From the NCBI GenBank assembly GCA_028694155.1, contig JAQUTY010000001.1, positions 186,001 to 250,000 on the forward strand: DNA of 64,000 nt. Reading direction: 5' to 3'. The notes beneath the pieces were generated by a model. That model was given only the letters and a program-made list of their open reading frames with translations, made no database searches and was not told the origin of the DNA. Origin of the DNA: Eubacteriales bacterium. Lineage in GTDB: Bacteria; Bacillota; Clostridia; Christensenellales; CAG-138. This document shows, piece after piece, positions 42,975 through 53,043 of this stretch (the stretch's first letter is position 1; every line of letters begins with the position of its first letter). The translations under genes and the position numbers were made by a program.

Positions 42975-43925
42975 ATGAGTAAAATGCGATTGTTACAGCA
43001 AGCACAGGGTCAGACCTTCGAGGGGTTTGTTCTTATCAAAAGTGCCGCAGTGCGGCAGAACGTAAAGGGTGCCGATTATCTTGATTTGGTGCTGACAGAT
43101 AATGAGGGTGAGGCCGTTGCCAAGATGTGGGACTACTCGCCCACAACTCACGGTACGTTTGACGCTGACGACATTGTCAAGGTTCGTGGGAGCATCGTTC
43201 TTTGGAAGGATTCAGAGCAGCTAAAGATTGAGCGGATACGTCACACCATTGCCACCGATGAGGTGGATATGTCCTTGCTCGTTCCCTGTGCGCCCTATGA
43301 TCCGCAGGACTTGTTTTGTGAACTGCACTCCCTTGCGGAAGGCTTTGCGGACGATGACCTTCGCAGACTGGTGCTTTACCTGATGGATAAGAACAAAGAT
43401 AAGCTGCTTCTGTTCCCTGCCGCTGTCAAGCTGCATCACGCAACCCGTGGCGGACTTATTCACCACACATGGTCTATTGTACAGCTATGCACCAAGATTA
43501 TTGAGCTGTATCCCAGCCTAAACTCCGATCTTCTGTATTCGGGCGCAATACTTCACGATATAGGCAAGATTAAGGAGATGGATACGGGTGCGTTGGGACT
43601 TGCTAGCGCATACACCGAGGACGGACAGCTAATAGGACACATCAACATTGGCGTGTCAATGGTCGATTCCGCCGCCGAGGTGTTGGGCATTTCCAAGCAT
43701 ACGGCGATGCTCGTTGAGCATATGATACTGTCGCACCACGGTCAACCAGAATTTGGCAGCCCCAAGCTGCCCATGTTCCCCGAAGCGGAGGTTCTGTCGG
43801 TGTGCGACATGCTCGACAGCAAGCTGTATGAGATGTTTTCAGCATTGGACGGCATTCTAAAGGGTGGATTTTCGGAGCGTCAATGGGCGTTGGATAACAG
43901 ACAGCTGTATCGCCACGACTTATAA
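42975..43925 (+). CDS. YhaM-like 3'-5' exoribonuclease (OB-fold plus HD domain)
   Basis: The 316-residue protein has an N-terminal OB-fold (about 14-95) and an HD phosphohydrolase domain (about 155-285) with HHATRGGLIHHTWSIVQ, ILHDIGK and HMILSHHG. This pair of domains is that of YhaM/CBF1 nucleases, which trim short RNA or DNA. It begins a four-gene run ending in gdpP. AGAGGTG precedes the ATG. The start and end fit the family length. Confidence 0.85.
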   Translation: MSKMRLLQQAQGQTFEGFVLIKSAAVRQNVKGADYLDLVLTDNEGEAVAKMWDYSPTTHGTFDADDIVKVRGSIVLWKDSEQLKIERIRHTIATDEVDMSLLVPCAPYDPQDLFCELHSLAEGFADDDLRRLVLYLMDKNKDKLLLFPAAVKLHHATRGGLIHHTWSIVQLCTKIIELYPSLNSDLLYSGAILHDIGKIKEMDTGALGLASAYTEDGQLIGHINIGVSMVDSAAEVLGISKHTAMLVEHMILSHHGQPEFGSPKLPMFPEAEVLSVCDMLDSKLYEMFSALDGILKGGFSERQWALDNRQLYRHDL

Positions 43926-43935
43926 GGAGACAGCT

Positions 43936-44358
43936 ATGCAAAAGAGTCGCATCAACCAAAATCAAATGGGATTTGCCGCATTGCAATGTATTGCCGCACT
44001 ATTCTTTGTGGTGCAGATTTTCGTTGCAAAAAATCACATCGCATCTATGACGGATTATTACTCAGGTTCGACGTGGGCGGAAACGCTGTCCATGTTTTGG
44101 ATAATACTTGCAGCGGCAGTCCTTTCCGTGGCAAGCGGCGTATGCGGTATACTCAATAAGCGCATTTTATCAAATGTGCTGCTTGCATCTGCGCTTGCAT
44201 TGGCTCTTGTTCAGTTTTTTGCCATAAAAATTACGGACGTTTTTCCCTACTTTATAACCTATCAGCTCGGCTCAATCTGGCCGCTGTACGTTGGCGGAGC
44301 ATTCCTGCTGGGTGGGCTTGCAGCTCGGCTTTTCAAAAAGGAGCGCAATGGAAAGTAA
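43936..44358 (+). CDS. Small four-helix membrane protein, unknown function
   Basis: The 140-residue protein has four hydrophobic segments (about 12-32, 47-67, 76-96, 108-128) and a basic tail. I do not recognise a family. It starts at ATG 43936 with AAGGAG before it, 10 bp after the exoribonuclease gene, and overlaps the DUF2232 gene by 11 bp. Its position suggests a membrane partner of the DUF2232/GdpP block. Confidence 0.65.
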   Translation: MQKSRINQNQMGFAALQCIAALFFVVQIFVAKNHIASMTDYYSGSTWAETLSMFWIILAAAVLSVASGVCGILNKRILSNVLLASALALALVQFFAIKITDVFPYFITYQLGSIWPLYVGGAFLLGGLAARLFKKERNGK

Positions 44359-45262
44359 CACACAAAATAAGGAGAATGGCAGTTCTGGCACAATATGGAT
44401 TATTGCAGCATCGGCATTGACCATTTTGGCGGCATACTTCCCTGCCGTGGTGATAGTTCTGCCTGCGGTGTGGGTCTATTCCTCCATGCCTAATCGTGGT
44501 TGGCTCATCGCCGCATTTGCTGCGTTGCTTGGCGTTTCAAGCTACATAATGTTCGGCAACACTACATATGCTCTGTTGACAGTTGCTCTTATTGCTCCTG
44601 CAGGCATAGTTCTGTTTTTGTCGCACAAGTTCAAGGTTCAAAATTTCTACTGCGTGTTCTACACCGCAATCGCTTTGATGGTTGGACTGTTCGCCATTCT
44701 TTGTTTGCCATCGGTGCTTGACGGCAACGCCCCTGCCACGATGCTCAAGGAGGTCATGACGCAGACGCAAAGCTCCTATGCCTCATATTTTGATGCCAAT
44801 TATTTGGAGTACTTCACCCAAGCGATAGCCGCATTGGATGACCTATATCTTGCCGTGCTGTTCATCATGGGTGCAGCAGCCGCACTTGTCAACGGACTTT
44901 TAGTGCATCTTTTCGACCGCAAGAGCCACCAAAGGGAGTTATCTCCCCTTCCGCCTTTTGCACGGTGGAGCATTCCAAAAAGCTATGTATTTGGGCTTGC
45001 GGCTTTGGTTGCCGTGGGACTATTTTTCTCGCTGTCGGGTTCTCGCTCAACCGACCTATTATGGTTGCTCATTGCAATGATTTGGATTCTTCCAACCGCT
45101 TTTAGTGGCTGGGCAATATCATATTCGCTGTGTATGGGCAATAGAAGAACCTTTATAATTGCAACCATCGTGCTCATTGTGCTATTCCCCTATTCGCTTT
45201 ACGGATTAGCGTTTTTGGGCAGCTTCGCAGCCTTTTTGCGTTTGAAAACCCAACCTAAATAA
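44348..45262 (+). CDS. DUF2232 (YybS-like) membrane protein
   Basis: The 304-residue protein has eight or so membrane helices and the DUF2232 pattern (GLAALVAVGLFFSLSG, YSLYGLAFLGSFAAFLRLK). It is almost always found before gdpP, rplI and dnaB/dnaC in Firmicutes, as here. Function is unknown. The ATG lies inside the upstream gene with GGAG before it; the longer frame to 44291 adds upstream-gene sequence and is rejected. Confidence 0.85.
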   Translation: MESNTQNKENGSSGTIWIIAASALTILAAYFPAVVIVLPAVWVYSSMPNRGWLIAAFAALLGVSSYIMFGNTTYALLTVALIAPAGIVLFLSHKFKVQNFYCVFYTAIALMVGLFAILCLPSVLDGNAPATMLKEVMTQTQSSYASYFDANYLEYFTQAIAALDDLYLAVLFIMGAAAALVNGLLVHLFDRKSHQRELSPLPPFARWSIPKSYVFGLAALVAVGLFFSLSGSRSTDLLWLLIAMIWILPTAFSGWAISYSLCMGNRRTFIIATIVLIVLFPYSLYGLAFLGSFAAFLRLKTQPK

Positions 45263-45276
45263 GAAAGGAAGCAAAT

Positions 45277-47220
45277 ATGAAACAGTATCGGGGATTACTG
45301 ATCTACACATTCTTGGCAATCATCATTCTGTGCGGAGCATTTCTGTACTTTAACTCCACATGGGGGTTGTTTGCCTGCGGACTTGGTCTTGTAACCCTTG
45401 CCGTTTTGTTCGTCTCTCTTTTGAGCATCTCAAATAAGCAGCAGCGAACGATGGACACCGTGTTCCGTGAGAATGATACAGCAGCAGGACAGATAATCAA
45501 CTTCGTGTCCATTCCGGCATTGGTGCTGGACGAGCGTGCAAAAATAGTATGGCGCAACGAGGCATTTAGGAAAATCTACGAGGGCAACAATCTATTGGAG
45601 CTTTTACCACAGTATAAGTCCAACAAATCTCTAAAAGCCCAGCAGACCGTGATAGCCGGCAACAGCTACCAAATTATGAATATGCCTCTGGTTCGCAACG
45701 ACATATCCCGAAAACTGACATTTCAATATTGGCTCGATCGCACGGAGGCGGCACATTATCAACGTCTGTACACCGAACAGATGCCCTATGTTGCATTGAT
45801 TTATGTTGACAACTATGAAGAGCTGACCAGCGATATTCAGGTTCAGCGCACAACGGTATTGGCGGAGGTCGAGCGACTTGTCAGCGAACTGTGCAAGCGA
45901 CAGGGCGGATTATACCGCAGGTATGACAATATGCGCTTTTTGTGTATCTTTGAGGCAAAGCAGGTTGATTTGATTGAGAAGGAACGCTTTGCTCTGATGG
46001 AGCAGGTTCGCAAAATTGATACAGGCACGGGTACACAGGTGTCACTATCCATTGCTGTTGGCGTTGCGCCACGGCTGTCCGAGTCCGAGCAGGACGCACG
46101 CTCCGCTATGGAGCTTGCCCTTGGCAGAGGCGGCGACCAAGCCGTGGTCAAGGAAGGTTCCGAGTATCGTTTCTATGGCGGTAAAAACCAAAAGGACGCC
46201 AATCAATCCAGAGTTAAAACCAGACTGTTTGCAAAGGCACTCCATCAACTGTTTGAGAATACGGGCGATGTGTTCATCATGGGTCACAAGCACTCCGACA
46301 TGGACTGCATGGGTGCTGCGTTGGGAATAATGACCTGTGCCAACCATATCGGCTCACACGCCTACATTGTGCTTGATGGCCCCAATCCGACCATTGAGGA
46401 CGCACTTGTTCACATGGAAAAGGACGGCATGGCAAGCAGATGCCTGCTCTCGCCTGAGCAAGCAATGTCGCTTCTAAAGCCCAACTCCGTCTTGGTCGTT
46501 GTTGATACCCAGCGAGCAAGTACCACGGTCTGTTCCGAGCTTATCGACAAAGTGAATCATCTTGTTTTAATCGACCACCACCGCAGAAGTGCGGATTATA
46601 TCGACTCTGCCACGCTGCATTATCTTGAGTCCCGTGCCTCCTCCACCTCCGAGATGGTGACCGAGGTCATGCAATACTTTGATGACGGTGTGCGCCCCAC
46701 AGCCTTCACCTGCAGCGCACTTTTGGCAGGCATAACGGTTGATACAAAGCAATTTGCGTTCAACGTTGGCTCTCGCACCTTCGATGCGGCAGGCTATCTT
46801 AGGCGTAACGGTGCCGACCTCGGCTTGGTCAAGCTGATGTTTCAAAATGACTTGCGCAGCTATATCTATTGCGCACAGACTGTCGAACGTGCCATCATTC
46901 GCAAAAGCGGCATAGCCGTCTCATGGTGCGATAAGGATACCCCCAACTCAAAGCTGATAGCAGCACAGGCCTCAGATGAGCTGTTGGGCATTCGTGGCGT
47001 CAAGGCCGCCTTTGTCATTGGTGAAGATGGCGAGTCCGTGTCCATATCCGGCAGGAGCTATGGAAGCATCAACGTTCAGCTCATTTTAGAAAAGCTGGGC
47101 GGCGGTGGGCATCTTACGATGGCAGGCGCACAGTTGAAGGACGTATCCGTGCTCGAAGCTCGCGACCAGCTTCTTGCCAGCATAGAGCAATATGAAAGTA
47201 TAAACGGAATTACAAGCTAA
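45277..47220 (+). CDS. gdpP: GdpP, cyclic-di-AMP phosphodiesterase
   Basis: The 647-residue membrane enzyme breaks down c-di-AMP and so tunes turgor and wall stress. It has two N-terminal membrane helices, a PAS-like domain (about 65-165), a degenerate GGDEF domain (about 165-305) and a DHH/DHHA1 domain with HKHSDMDCMGAALG, VVVDTQ, LIDHHRR and GGGGHLTMAGAQL. It is 14 bp after the DUF2232 gene with AAGGAAG before the ATG. Confidence 0.95.
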   Translation: MKQYRGLLIYTFLAIIILCGAFLYFNSTWGLFACGLGLVTLAVLFVSLLSISNKQQRTMDTVFRENDTAAGQIINFVSIPALVLDERAKIVWRNEAFRKIYEGNNLLELLPQYKSNKSLKAQQTVIAGNSYQIMNMPLVRNDISRKLTFQYWLDRTEAAHYQRLYTEQMPYVALIYVDNYEELTSDIQVQRTTVLAEVERLVSELCKRQGGLYRRYDNMRFLCIFEAKQVDLIEKERFALMEQVRKIDTGTGTQVSLSIAVGVAPRLSESEQDARSAMELALGRGGDQAVVKEGSEYRFYGGKNQKDANQSRVKTRLFAKALHQLFENTGDVFIMGHKHSDMDCMGAALGIMTCANHIGSHAYIVLDGPNPTIEDALVHMEKDGMASRCLLSPEQAMSLLKPNSVLVVVDTQRASTTVCSELIDKVNHLVLIDHHRRSADYIDSATLHYLESRASSTSEMVTEVMQYFDDGVRPTAFTCSALLAGITVDTKQFAFNVGSRTFDAAGYLRRNGADLGLVKLMFQNDLRSYIYCAQTVERAIIRKSGIAVSWCDKDTPNSKLIAAQASDELLGIRGVKAAFVIGEDGESVSISGRSYGSINVQLILEKLGGGGHLTMAGAQLKDVSVLEARDQLLASIEQYESINGITS

Positions 47221-47221
47221 A

Positions 47222-47250
47222 TTGACATTGTTCTACAAGTCAGATATAAT
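47222..47250 (+). promoter_or_regulatory. Consensus promoter of rplI-dnaB
   Basis: TTGACA at 47222-47227, 17 bp, TATAAT at 47245-47250, an exact match to the sigma-A consensus. It begins one base after the gdpP stop. Confidence 0.85.
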
Positions 47251-47298
47251 ATAAGTCACGAGTATTCCCTTGACATCAAGGAGATAAGGAGAACAGCC

Positions 47299-47739
47299 AT
47301 GAAAGTACTATTGGAACAGGACGTAAAAGGCACGGGCAAGAAGGGTGACATCATCGATGTTTCCGATGGGTATGCACGCAACTTCCTTTTGCCTCGCAAA
47401 ATGGCAAGCCCTGCGGATGCACAGGCAATCAATGCGATGAACATTCAAAAGAGTGCTGCCCAACACCGCAAATTTCAGGCAGGAGTTGCTGCCCGTGAGC
47501 AGGTAAAGCAGTTGGAGGGAGCCTCCGTGGTCGTCAAGGCTCGTGTGGGCGAAAACGGCAAGCTGTTTGGTACGGTCGCAGGCAAGGAGATTGCACAGGC
47601 ACTCAAAGAGCAGCGTGGTGTTGACGCTGACAAGAAAAAAATCTCAATCGAGCCCATTCGCTCCGTAGGCGAGTACACCGCCAAAATCAGTCTTTTTGAA
47701 GGCGTGTCAACCACGTTCACCGTTATTGTAAAGGAATAG
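47299..47739 (+). CDS. rplI: Ribosomal protein bL9
   Basis: The 146-residue protein has the bL9 signature GKKGDIIDVSDGYARNFLLPRKMA, a central helix and a C-terminal domain (LFGTVAGKEIAQAL). It binds 23S rRNA. A strong AAGGAGATAAGGAG region precedes the ATG. It is 1 bp before dnaB. Confidence 0.97.
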   Translation: MKVLLEQDVKGTGKKGDIIDVSDGYARNFLLPRKMASPADAQAINAMNIQKSAAQHRKFQAGVAAREQVKQLEGASVVVKARVGENGKLFGTVAGKEIAQALKEQRGVDADKKKISIEPIRSVGEYTAKISLFEGVSTTFTVIVKE

Positions 47740-47740
47740 A

Positions 47741-49072
47741 ATGGAAGAACTAGAACAGGGCTTACCCTACAACCTAGAGGCGGAAAGGTCTGTACTTGGG
47801 TCTATGCTCCTTGAGCACGAGGCTCTTGAACAGATGCTTGAGCAGCTCAAAGCCGATGATTTCTACCTGAGCAGCCACGAAGATATTTTTGCCGCAATGC
47901 GTGACATTAGAAATTCGGGCAGCGCAGTTGACCTTGTTACGCTCAGCAACGAATTGGAAAAGCACGGCAAGCTCGATGCAGCGGGCGGCATGGTATATCT
48001 TACGGAGCTGATGAGCTTTGTTCCTACTGCCGCAAATGTGCAGCACTATGCAAAAATTGTCGAGGAGCGCAGCGTTCAGCGTGCTCTTATTCGAGCAGGT
48101 CACGAGATGATTAACGATGGTTCTGACGATGAGAAGAACGTTGAGGATTCTCTGGACAAGGCGGAACGCCGCATCTACGATATATCCATGCGCAAGACCG
48201 AGGACAGCCTTGTGTCCATCTCGGTCATCGTACCCAACGCACTCAACGAAATTGGCGAGCTGATGGCAAGAAAGGGCAAGATAACAGGCGTGGCGACAGG
48301 CTTTAGAGATCTTGACAGAATGACCAATGGCTTCCAAAAGAGCGACCTTATCATCATTGCAGGACGACCTGCCATGGGCAAGAGCGCACTTGCGATGAAC
48401 ATAGCACAGTATGCAGCCATACACGACAATCGTTCCGTGGTCGTATTCAGCTTGGAGATGAGCCGTGAACAGCTCGTAACCAGAATGCTATGCACCGAGG
48501 CATCGGTCGATTCGCAGCGCATAAAGGAAGGTCTTTTGACCGATCAGGAAACTATGCGCCTCATTGATTCGTCTGGCCCTATGCAAAACAGCAAGCTGCA
48601 CATCGACGATTCGGGCGGCGTGACCGTCTCACAGATTCGTTCAAAGTGTCGCAGGCTTAAAGCACGTCTTGGTCTTGACATGATAATTATTGACTACATG
48701 CAGCTGATGCAGGGCGTTGGCGGCGGCTCAAGAAAGAACGACAACCGCCAGCAGGAAATCTCCGATATGACCCGTGCGCTGAAGCTATTGGCAAGGGAGC
48801 TTAACGTTCCTATTCTCCTTCTAAGTCAGCTAAACCGTGGTCCTGAACAGCGGCAGGATCACCGCCCGATGATATCCGATCTCCGTGAAAGCGGCTCAAT
48901 CGAGCAGGACGCCGATATGGTCATTCTCCTCTATCGTGAGCAGGTATATGATGAAACCGCCGACAATACCAGCGAAATCATCATTGCAAAGCATCGTCAC
49001 GGCCCAATAGGCACCGTCAAGGTCGCATGGCAGGGCGAGTTCACAAGGTTTATGACCTTGGCAAATCCATAA
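47741..49072 (+). CDS. dnaB: Replicative DNA helicase DnaB (DnaC in Bacillus)
   Basis: The 443-residue hexameric helicase has the N-terminal primase-interaction domain (about 1-110, starting LPYNLEAERSVLGSML), Walker A GRPAMGKSALAMNIA and Walker B MIIIDYMQLM, and the family segments LRESGSIEQDAD and AKHRHGPIGTV. It unwinds DNA at the fork. A terminator follows at 49079. Confidence 0.97.
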   Translation: MEELEQGLPYNLEAERSVLGSMLLEHEALEQMLEQLKADDFYLSSHEDIFAAMRDIRNSGSAVDLVTLSNELEKHGKLDAAGGMVYLTELMSFVPTAANVQHYAKIVEERSVQRALIRAGHEMINDGSDDEKNVEDSLDKAERRIYDISMRKTEDSLVSISVIVPNALNEIGELMARKGKITGVATGFRDLDRMTNGFQKSDLIIIAGRPAMGKSALAMNIAQYAAIHDNRSVVVFSLEMSREQLVTRMLCTEASVDSQRIKEGLLTDQETMRLIDSSGPMQNSKLHIDDSGGVTVSQIRSKCRRLKARLGLDMIIIDYMQLMQGVGGGSRKNDNRQQEISDMTRALKLLARELNVPILLLSQLNRGPEQRQDHRPMISDLRESGSIEQDADMVILLYREQVYDETADNTSEIIIAKHRHGPIGTVKVAWQGEFTRFMTLANP

Positions 49073-49078
49073 AAATAA

Positions 49079-49111
49079 GGCGAGTGATTTTCGATAAATC
49101 CTCGCCTTTTT
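49079..49111. terminator. Terminator after dnaB
   Basis: GGCGAG-x-GATTT pairs with AATC-x-CTCGCC and is followed by TTTTT on the plus strand. The A-rich left flank allows use by the minus-strand lipoprotein gene too. Confidence 0.8.
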
Positions 49112-49119
49112 ATTTGCCA

Positions 49120-50928
49120 TTATTTTATTACATTTTGGCGGTGATACGGCTCGTCCTCATCGGGCACGGCACTGCTTGAGCCAAATGCCAACACGTCTGA
49201 AAGCGCACGCATACCAACATCATCATTATAGTTGTACTTCAAAAGGTTAATCTGCTCGCCCATGAACACCATTGCCGATGAGTTGCCGCCGTCCAAATTG
49301 TACGCCACCTGACAGCCATACTCTACAAATTGCTCCGCAAGCCAGCCGAGGGTCATGGGTCCATTAACGCTGGTGACGATGGACACATAGTGGTAAGGCT
49401 CAATCATTCCTATGGCGCAGCGTGGACAGGGCGAATGTTTTTTCCTGTCCAGCGTCTCTTGATGCACCTCATTATCCTTCACTAAAATCGGGCCGAACGC
49501 ATAGCTGTTTGCAACTCCTGCCTCCAGCATCTGGGCCGCTGTCTGATCGCCCTTTTTCTCATACACTCTCATTGTGCCATCGGGGAAAAACGCCATCGAG
49601 GAGGTATCCGTGCGATCGTAATAGACCTCGCCATTTCGAATCATCACGCCCTTGGCGTTGGGTCTAAAGCCGATAAAATCACTTGTCTGTGCGAATACGA
49701 CGTCGCTTTGACGTGCTATCCTTGCAGGCATTATGCGTTCTCCTGCGGTCGCATTATTGTTTGCAAACGCACCGTAGGGCATATTTCCTTTTGTGGCAAA
49801 CAGGTCGGCTCGTATGGGGACACGCTCGTCCGAGGTGTCATAGCATATCATCACGCCGTTAAGCTCGGATACATAGCACCACGGCCCACCCTCGCTATCA
49901 ACTCCGTAGACATATTCGCTCACCGGCAGCAGCGTTGCATCGCCGCCCTGCTGACCGTTTGCATTCGTGCCGCAGTACAGCAGCTCGCCATCTGCGTTTC
50001 TTGCAACGGTGTGCCATACGCCTGCGCAAATCTCAACAACGTCCGTCCATTTATCAACATCGCATTGTCCGTCACGATTATCGCCCACCGCAACCACAGT
50101 AAAATCTTGCTTGAGTCCCAGCGTGTAGTTTGCGCCGCAGCTTACGGCAATAATGCCGTTCCAAGAATCCACTTCGCATTGCCCATAGGTGTTGTCTCCG
50201 CAGGCATATACCCTTCCGTCCGCCTTCAAGCCCACCGTATGATTAAGCCCCGAAGAAATGGCAGTCACTTGTGACCACGCTCCCACCTCGCACTGCATAA
50301 ATGAATTGTCGCCAACGGCTGTAACCGTGCCGTCCGCCATAAGTCCCACACTGTGCTGCAAACCTGCGCTCACAGCCGTGATGCCGTTCCATTCCTCAAC
50401 GTTGAGCTTATCCGATAATGCGCTGCCGTAGCCCGTCACCGTTCCGTCCTTGTGTGCAATCAGCATATGATTGCCGCCAATACCGACCCCAACGGCGTCC
50501 GTCACCTGCTCAATGGCCTCCCTGCCGCCCATTGCACTCCCCAGCATCGTCACCCGTCCTTCTTGCAGATAAGCAAACGAAAACAGCCCTCCATACACGG
50601 CGTCAGCCACTTTGGGAGCAACACAGTTTTCATAACAGTCATCGCCAAAAAAGTCGGGTGTCTCACCGCCCACAGCCGTGTACCACGCACCTAAGGCAAG
50701 CCTGTTTTTGCCATTTGTGAACAAGTCCCAAAGCTCGTCAAGTCGCATTTGCTCAAGCACCTCTTGGGGAATGGGTGTTGGCGTTGGTTGGGGACTGGGC
50801 GTTGGCGAAGGGCTAATGGTCGGCGCAGTTGTTGTGGAATCAACCGAAACTGATGAGCTGCCTTGACCGCACCCAATCAGCATCAAAATAAGCAACCAAA
50901 TTGCAACGTATTTCAACAAATTATTCAT
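49120..50928 (-). CDS. RCC1-repeat lipoprotein fused to a phosphodiester-glycosidase domain
   Basis: The 602-residue protein has a lipobox LIGC (Cys20), a Pro-Thr linker (about 37-56), a beta-propeller of RCC1-type repeats (about 140-335; repeated VSAGLQHSVGLMADGTV, CGDNTYGQCEVDSWN) and a C-terminal NAGPA/DUF2233-type domain (about 380-590; ARQSDVVFAQTSDF, YVSIVTSVNG, YNLDGGNSSAMVF). The NAGPA family removes a sugar from phosphodiesters. The propeller probably binds a partner or substrate. No Shine-Dalgarno precedes the ATG, which lies 6 bases after a TGATACAAT extended -10 box. Confidence 0.85.
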   Translation of the reverse strand: MNNLLKYVAIWLLILMLIGCGQGSSSVSVDSTTTAPTISPSPTPSPQPTPTPIPQEVLEQMRLDELWDLFTNGKNRLALGAWYTAVGGETPDFFGDDCYENCVAPKVADAVYGGLFSFAYLQEGRVTMLGSAMGGREAIEQVTDAVGVGIGGNHMLIAHKDGTVTGYGSALSDKLNVEEWNGITAVSAGLQHSVGLMADGTVTAVGDNSFMQCEVGAWSQVTAISSGLNHTVGLKADGRVYACGDNTYGQCEVDSWNGIIAVSCGANYTLGLKQDFTVVAVGDNRDGQCDVDKWTDVVEICAGVWHTVARNADGELLYCGTNANGQQGGDATLLPVSEYVYGVDSEGGPWCYVSELNGVMICYDTSDERVPIRADLFATKGNMPYGAFANNNATAGERIMPARIARQSDVVFAQTSDFIGFRPNAKGVMIRNGEVYYDRTDTSSMAFFPDGTMRVYEKKGDQTAAQMLEAGVANSYAFGPILVKDNEVHQETLDRKKHSPCPRCAIGMIEPYHYVSIVTSVNGPMTLGWLAEQFVEYGCQVAYNLDGGNSSAMVFMGEQINLLKYNYNDDVGMRALSDVLAFGSSSAVPDEDEPYHRQNVIK

Positions 50929-50934
50929 TTTGCT

Positions 50935-50943
50935 ATTGTATCA
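50935..50943 (-). promoter_or_regulatory. Extended -10 promoter of the RCC1/glycosidase gene; leaderless start
   Basis: On the minus strand TGATACAAT (50943-50935) is an extended -10 element with no good -35 at the usual distance. The ATG at 50928 lies 6 bases beyond. Confidence 0.55.
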
Positions 50944-50966
50944 TATCTATTTCAAAAATTCTACCA

Positions 50967-51677
50967 CTAAAAATCAAGTGCCTCTCCCACCTTCTCGTGC
51001 AGGCAAAGCGTTGCATGCTCATCTTGGGACGTTTGGGACAGATTTATCACGACCAAGTTCTTTCCTCTAAAGTAGTTCACCAGTCCTGCCGCAGGATAGA
51101 CCACAAGTGACGTACCACCGATAATCAGCGTGTCCGCCTGACAAATATTGCCGATAGCTTCGGACAGCACCTGATAATCCAACCCCTCCTCATAGAGAAC
51201 AACATCGGGCTTGATTACGCCTCCGCAGTGGCAATGCGGCACTCCGTCCGACTTGAGTATGAAATCTGCGGGATAGAACGCATGACACTTTTGGCAATAA
51301 TTACGGTACACCGATCCGTGCAGCTCCAGCACTTTTTTGCTTCCTGCACGCTGGTGCAAATCGTCAATATTCTGGGTGATGACCGCCGTGAGCTTGCCCA
51401 TTCTTTCGAGCTTGGCAAGCGCAAAATGTGCCTTATTCGGTTTGGCATCGGGATAGATTAGATTCTTTTTGTAGTACGCATAGAAGCGTTCCGTATTGCG
51501 CATAAAGTAGCTGTGACTTAGGAGCGTTTCGGGCGGTGCGCCATATTCCTCCTGCGCCTTGAATATGCCGTTCTCGCTCCGAAAATCGGGTATACCACTC
51601 TCCGTTGAAACGCCTGCTCCACCTAAAAAAACTATGCGCTCCGATTGGTCAATAATCTTTTGAAGCTCCTTGTTCAT
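50967..51677 (-). CDS. NAD-dependent protein deacylase (sirtuin)
   Basis: The 236-residue enzyme has the NAD-binding motif GAGVSTESGIPDFRS, the catalytic segment TQNIDDLHQRAG with LELHGSV, and zinc cysteines (CQKC, CHCGG). It removes acyl groups from lysine with NAD. It stands between the RCC1 lipoprotein and ftsZ on the same strand. GGGAGG precedes the ATG. Confidence 0.93.
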   Translation of the reverse strand: MNKELQKIIDQSERIVFLGGAGVSTESGIPDFRSENGIFKAQEEYGAPPETLLSHSYFMRNTERFYAYYKKNLIYPDAKPNKAHFALAKLERMGKLTAVITQNIDDLHQRAGSKKVLELHGSVYRNYCQKCHAFYPADFILKSDGVPHCHCGGVIKPDVVLYEEGLDYQVLSEAIGNICQADTLIIGGTSLVVYPAAGLVNYFRGKNLVVINLSQTSQDEHATLCLHEKVGEALDF

Positions 51678-51724
51678 TCATTCGCCTCCCAAAATACCCT
51701 CAGCCTGAGCTGTCGTGTCAACTC

Positions 51725-51752
51725 AAAAAAAAGGCAGACTTAATTGTCTGCC
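51725..51752 (-). terminator. Terminator of ftsA-ftsZ
   Basis: On the minus strand GGCAGAC pairs with GTCTGCC across a 6-base loop and is followed by eight Ts. Confidence 0.9.
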
Positions 51753-51764
51753 CATAAGTGCTGC

Positions 51765-53030
51765 TTACTTTCTTAAAAATGCCGGAATGTCCAGCTTGCT
51801 CTTGGACTGTTGACTGTTGTAGTCCCTGCGAATATCCTGCTCGGTGAAGGTGTTTCCGTCACGCTTGTCGGACTGCTGCAAAAATGCAGGTTCCATAGGC
51901 TCTGCCTCCTGCGGCTGCTGATAGGGGCGAGCTGAAAACGCATTGTCATACGCAGGTGCCGCCGTCTGCTGCGGTGCCTGATAGGTGCGTGGAGCAGGAG
52001 CAGCATAGGAACGCGGCTGGGTCTGCGGTGCGGCGTTGCCAAGCACGAGGTTCTGTGCAGGGCGACCGGGGAAAGAATCGTTGCGGTCAAAGCCGGTAGC
52101 AATGACGGTGATGCGGAGCGCATCGCCCATGCTCTCGTCGATGTCTGCACCAAAGATGATGTTTGCATCGGGGTCGGCAGTCTCCTGAATAATCTCGGCT
52201 GCCTCGTTGACCTCCAGCAGGCTCAAATCTGTGCCGCCGGTGATGTTCATCAAGATGCCCTTTGCGCCTTCAATGCTTGTCTCAAGCAACGGACTCTCCA
52301 CTGCCTGACGAGCTGCCTCGGATGCACGCTTTTCGCCACAGGCAGAACCGATGCCCATGTGCGCCATGCCCTTTTCCTTCATGATGGTCTTCACGTCTGC
52401 AAAGTCGAGGTTAATCATGGCAGGAACGGCAATCAAGTCGGAGATGCCCTGAATGCCCTGACGCAGCACATCGTCCGCAACACGGAGCGCATCGGGCAGG
52501 GAGGCACGACCGACTAGGGAAATCAGCTTATCGTTGGGAATGGTAATGAGTGTATCAACCGTGGGCTTGAGGTTGGAGATACCTTCCTCGGCATTGCGCA
52601 TACGCACCTTGCCCTCAAAGGTGAAAGGCTTAGTGACAACACCAACGGTCAGAATGCCAAGCTCCTTGGCACACTCTGCAACAATGCTCGCTGCACCTGT
52701 GCCTGTGCCGCCGCCCATACCTGCGGTGATGAAAACCATATCGGCACCCTTGAGTGCGTCCACGATAAGGTCACGGCTCTCATCGGCAGCCTTTCTGCCA
52801 ATTTCGGGATCTGCGCCTGCGCCCAGACCTTTTGTCAGCTTTTCGCCTATCTGAATCTTCTTTTCGCCTTTTGACATGTACAACGCCTGCTTATCGGTGT
52901 TTACAGCGATAAACTCTACGCCGCGCAAGCCGTACTGAACCATGCGGTTGACCGCATTGCAGCCTGCGCCGCCGACGCCGACCACCTTAATTTGTGCAAA
53001 TGTTGCGTTCTCAAAATCCTTGTCGTTCAT
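51765..53030 (-). CDS. ftsZ: Cell-division GTPase FtsZ
   Basis: The 421-residue tubulin homologue forms the Z-ring. It has [12 protein letters not shown] near the N terminus, the tubulin signature [11 protein letters not shown], a C-terminal linker rich in Gln, Ala and Pro (about 325-405) and the conserved tail [10 protein letters not shown] that binds FtsA. It lies 13 bp after ftsA and ends at a terminator. Confidence 0.97.
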   Translation of the reverse strand: MNDKDFENATFAQIKVVGVGGAGCNAVNRMVQYGLRGVEFIAVNTDKQALYMSKGEKKIQIGEKLTKGLGAGADPEIGRKAADESRDLIVDALKGADMVFITAGMGGGTGTGAASIVAECAKELGILTVGVVTKPFTFEGKVRMRNAEEGISNLKPTVDTLITIPNDKLISLVGRASLPDALRVADDVLRQGIQGISDLIAVPAMINLDFADVKTIMKEKGMAHMGIGSACGEKRASEAARQAVESPLLETSIEGAKGILMNITGGTDLSLLEVNEAAEIIQETADPDANIIFGADIDESMGDALRITVIATGFDRNDSFPGRPAQNLVLGNAAPQTQPRSYAAPAPRTYQAPQQTAAPAYDNAFSARPYQQPQEAEPMEPAFLQQSDKRDGNTFTEQDIRRDYNSQQSKSKLDIPAFLRK

Positions 53031-53043
53031 GGCATACTCCCCT

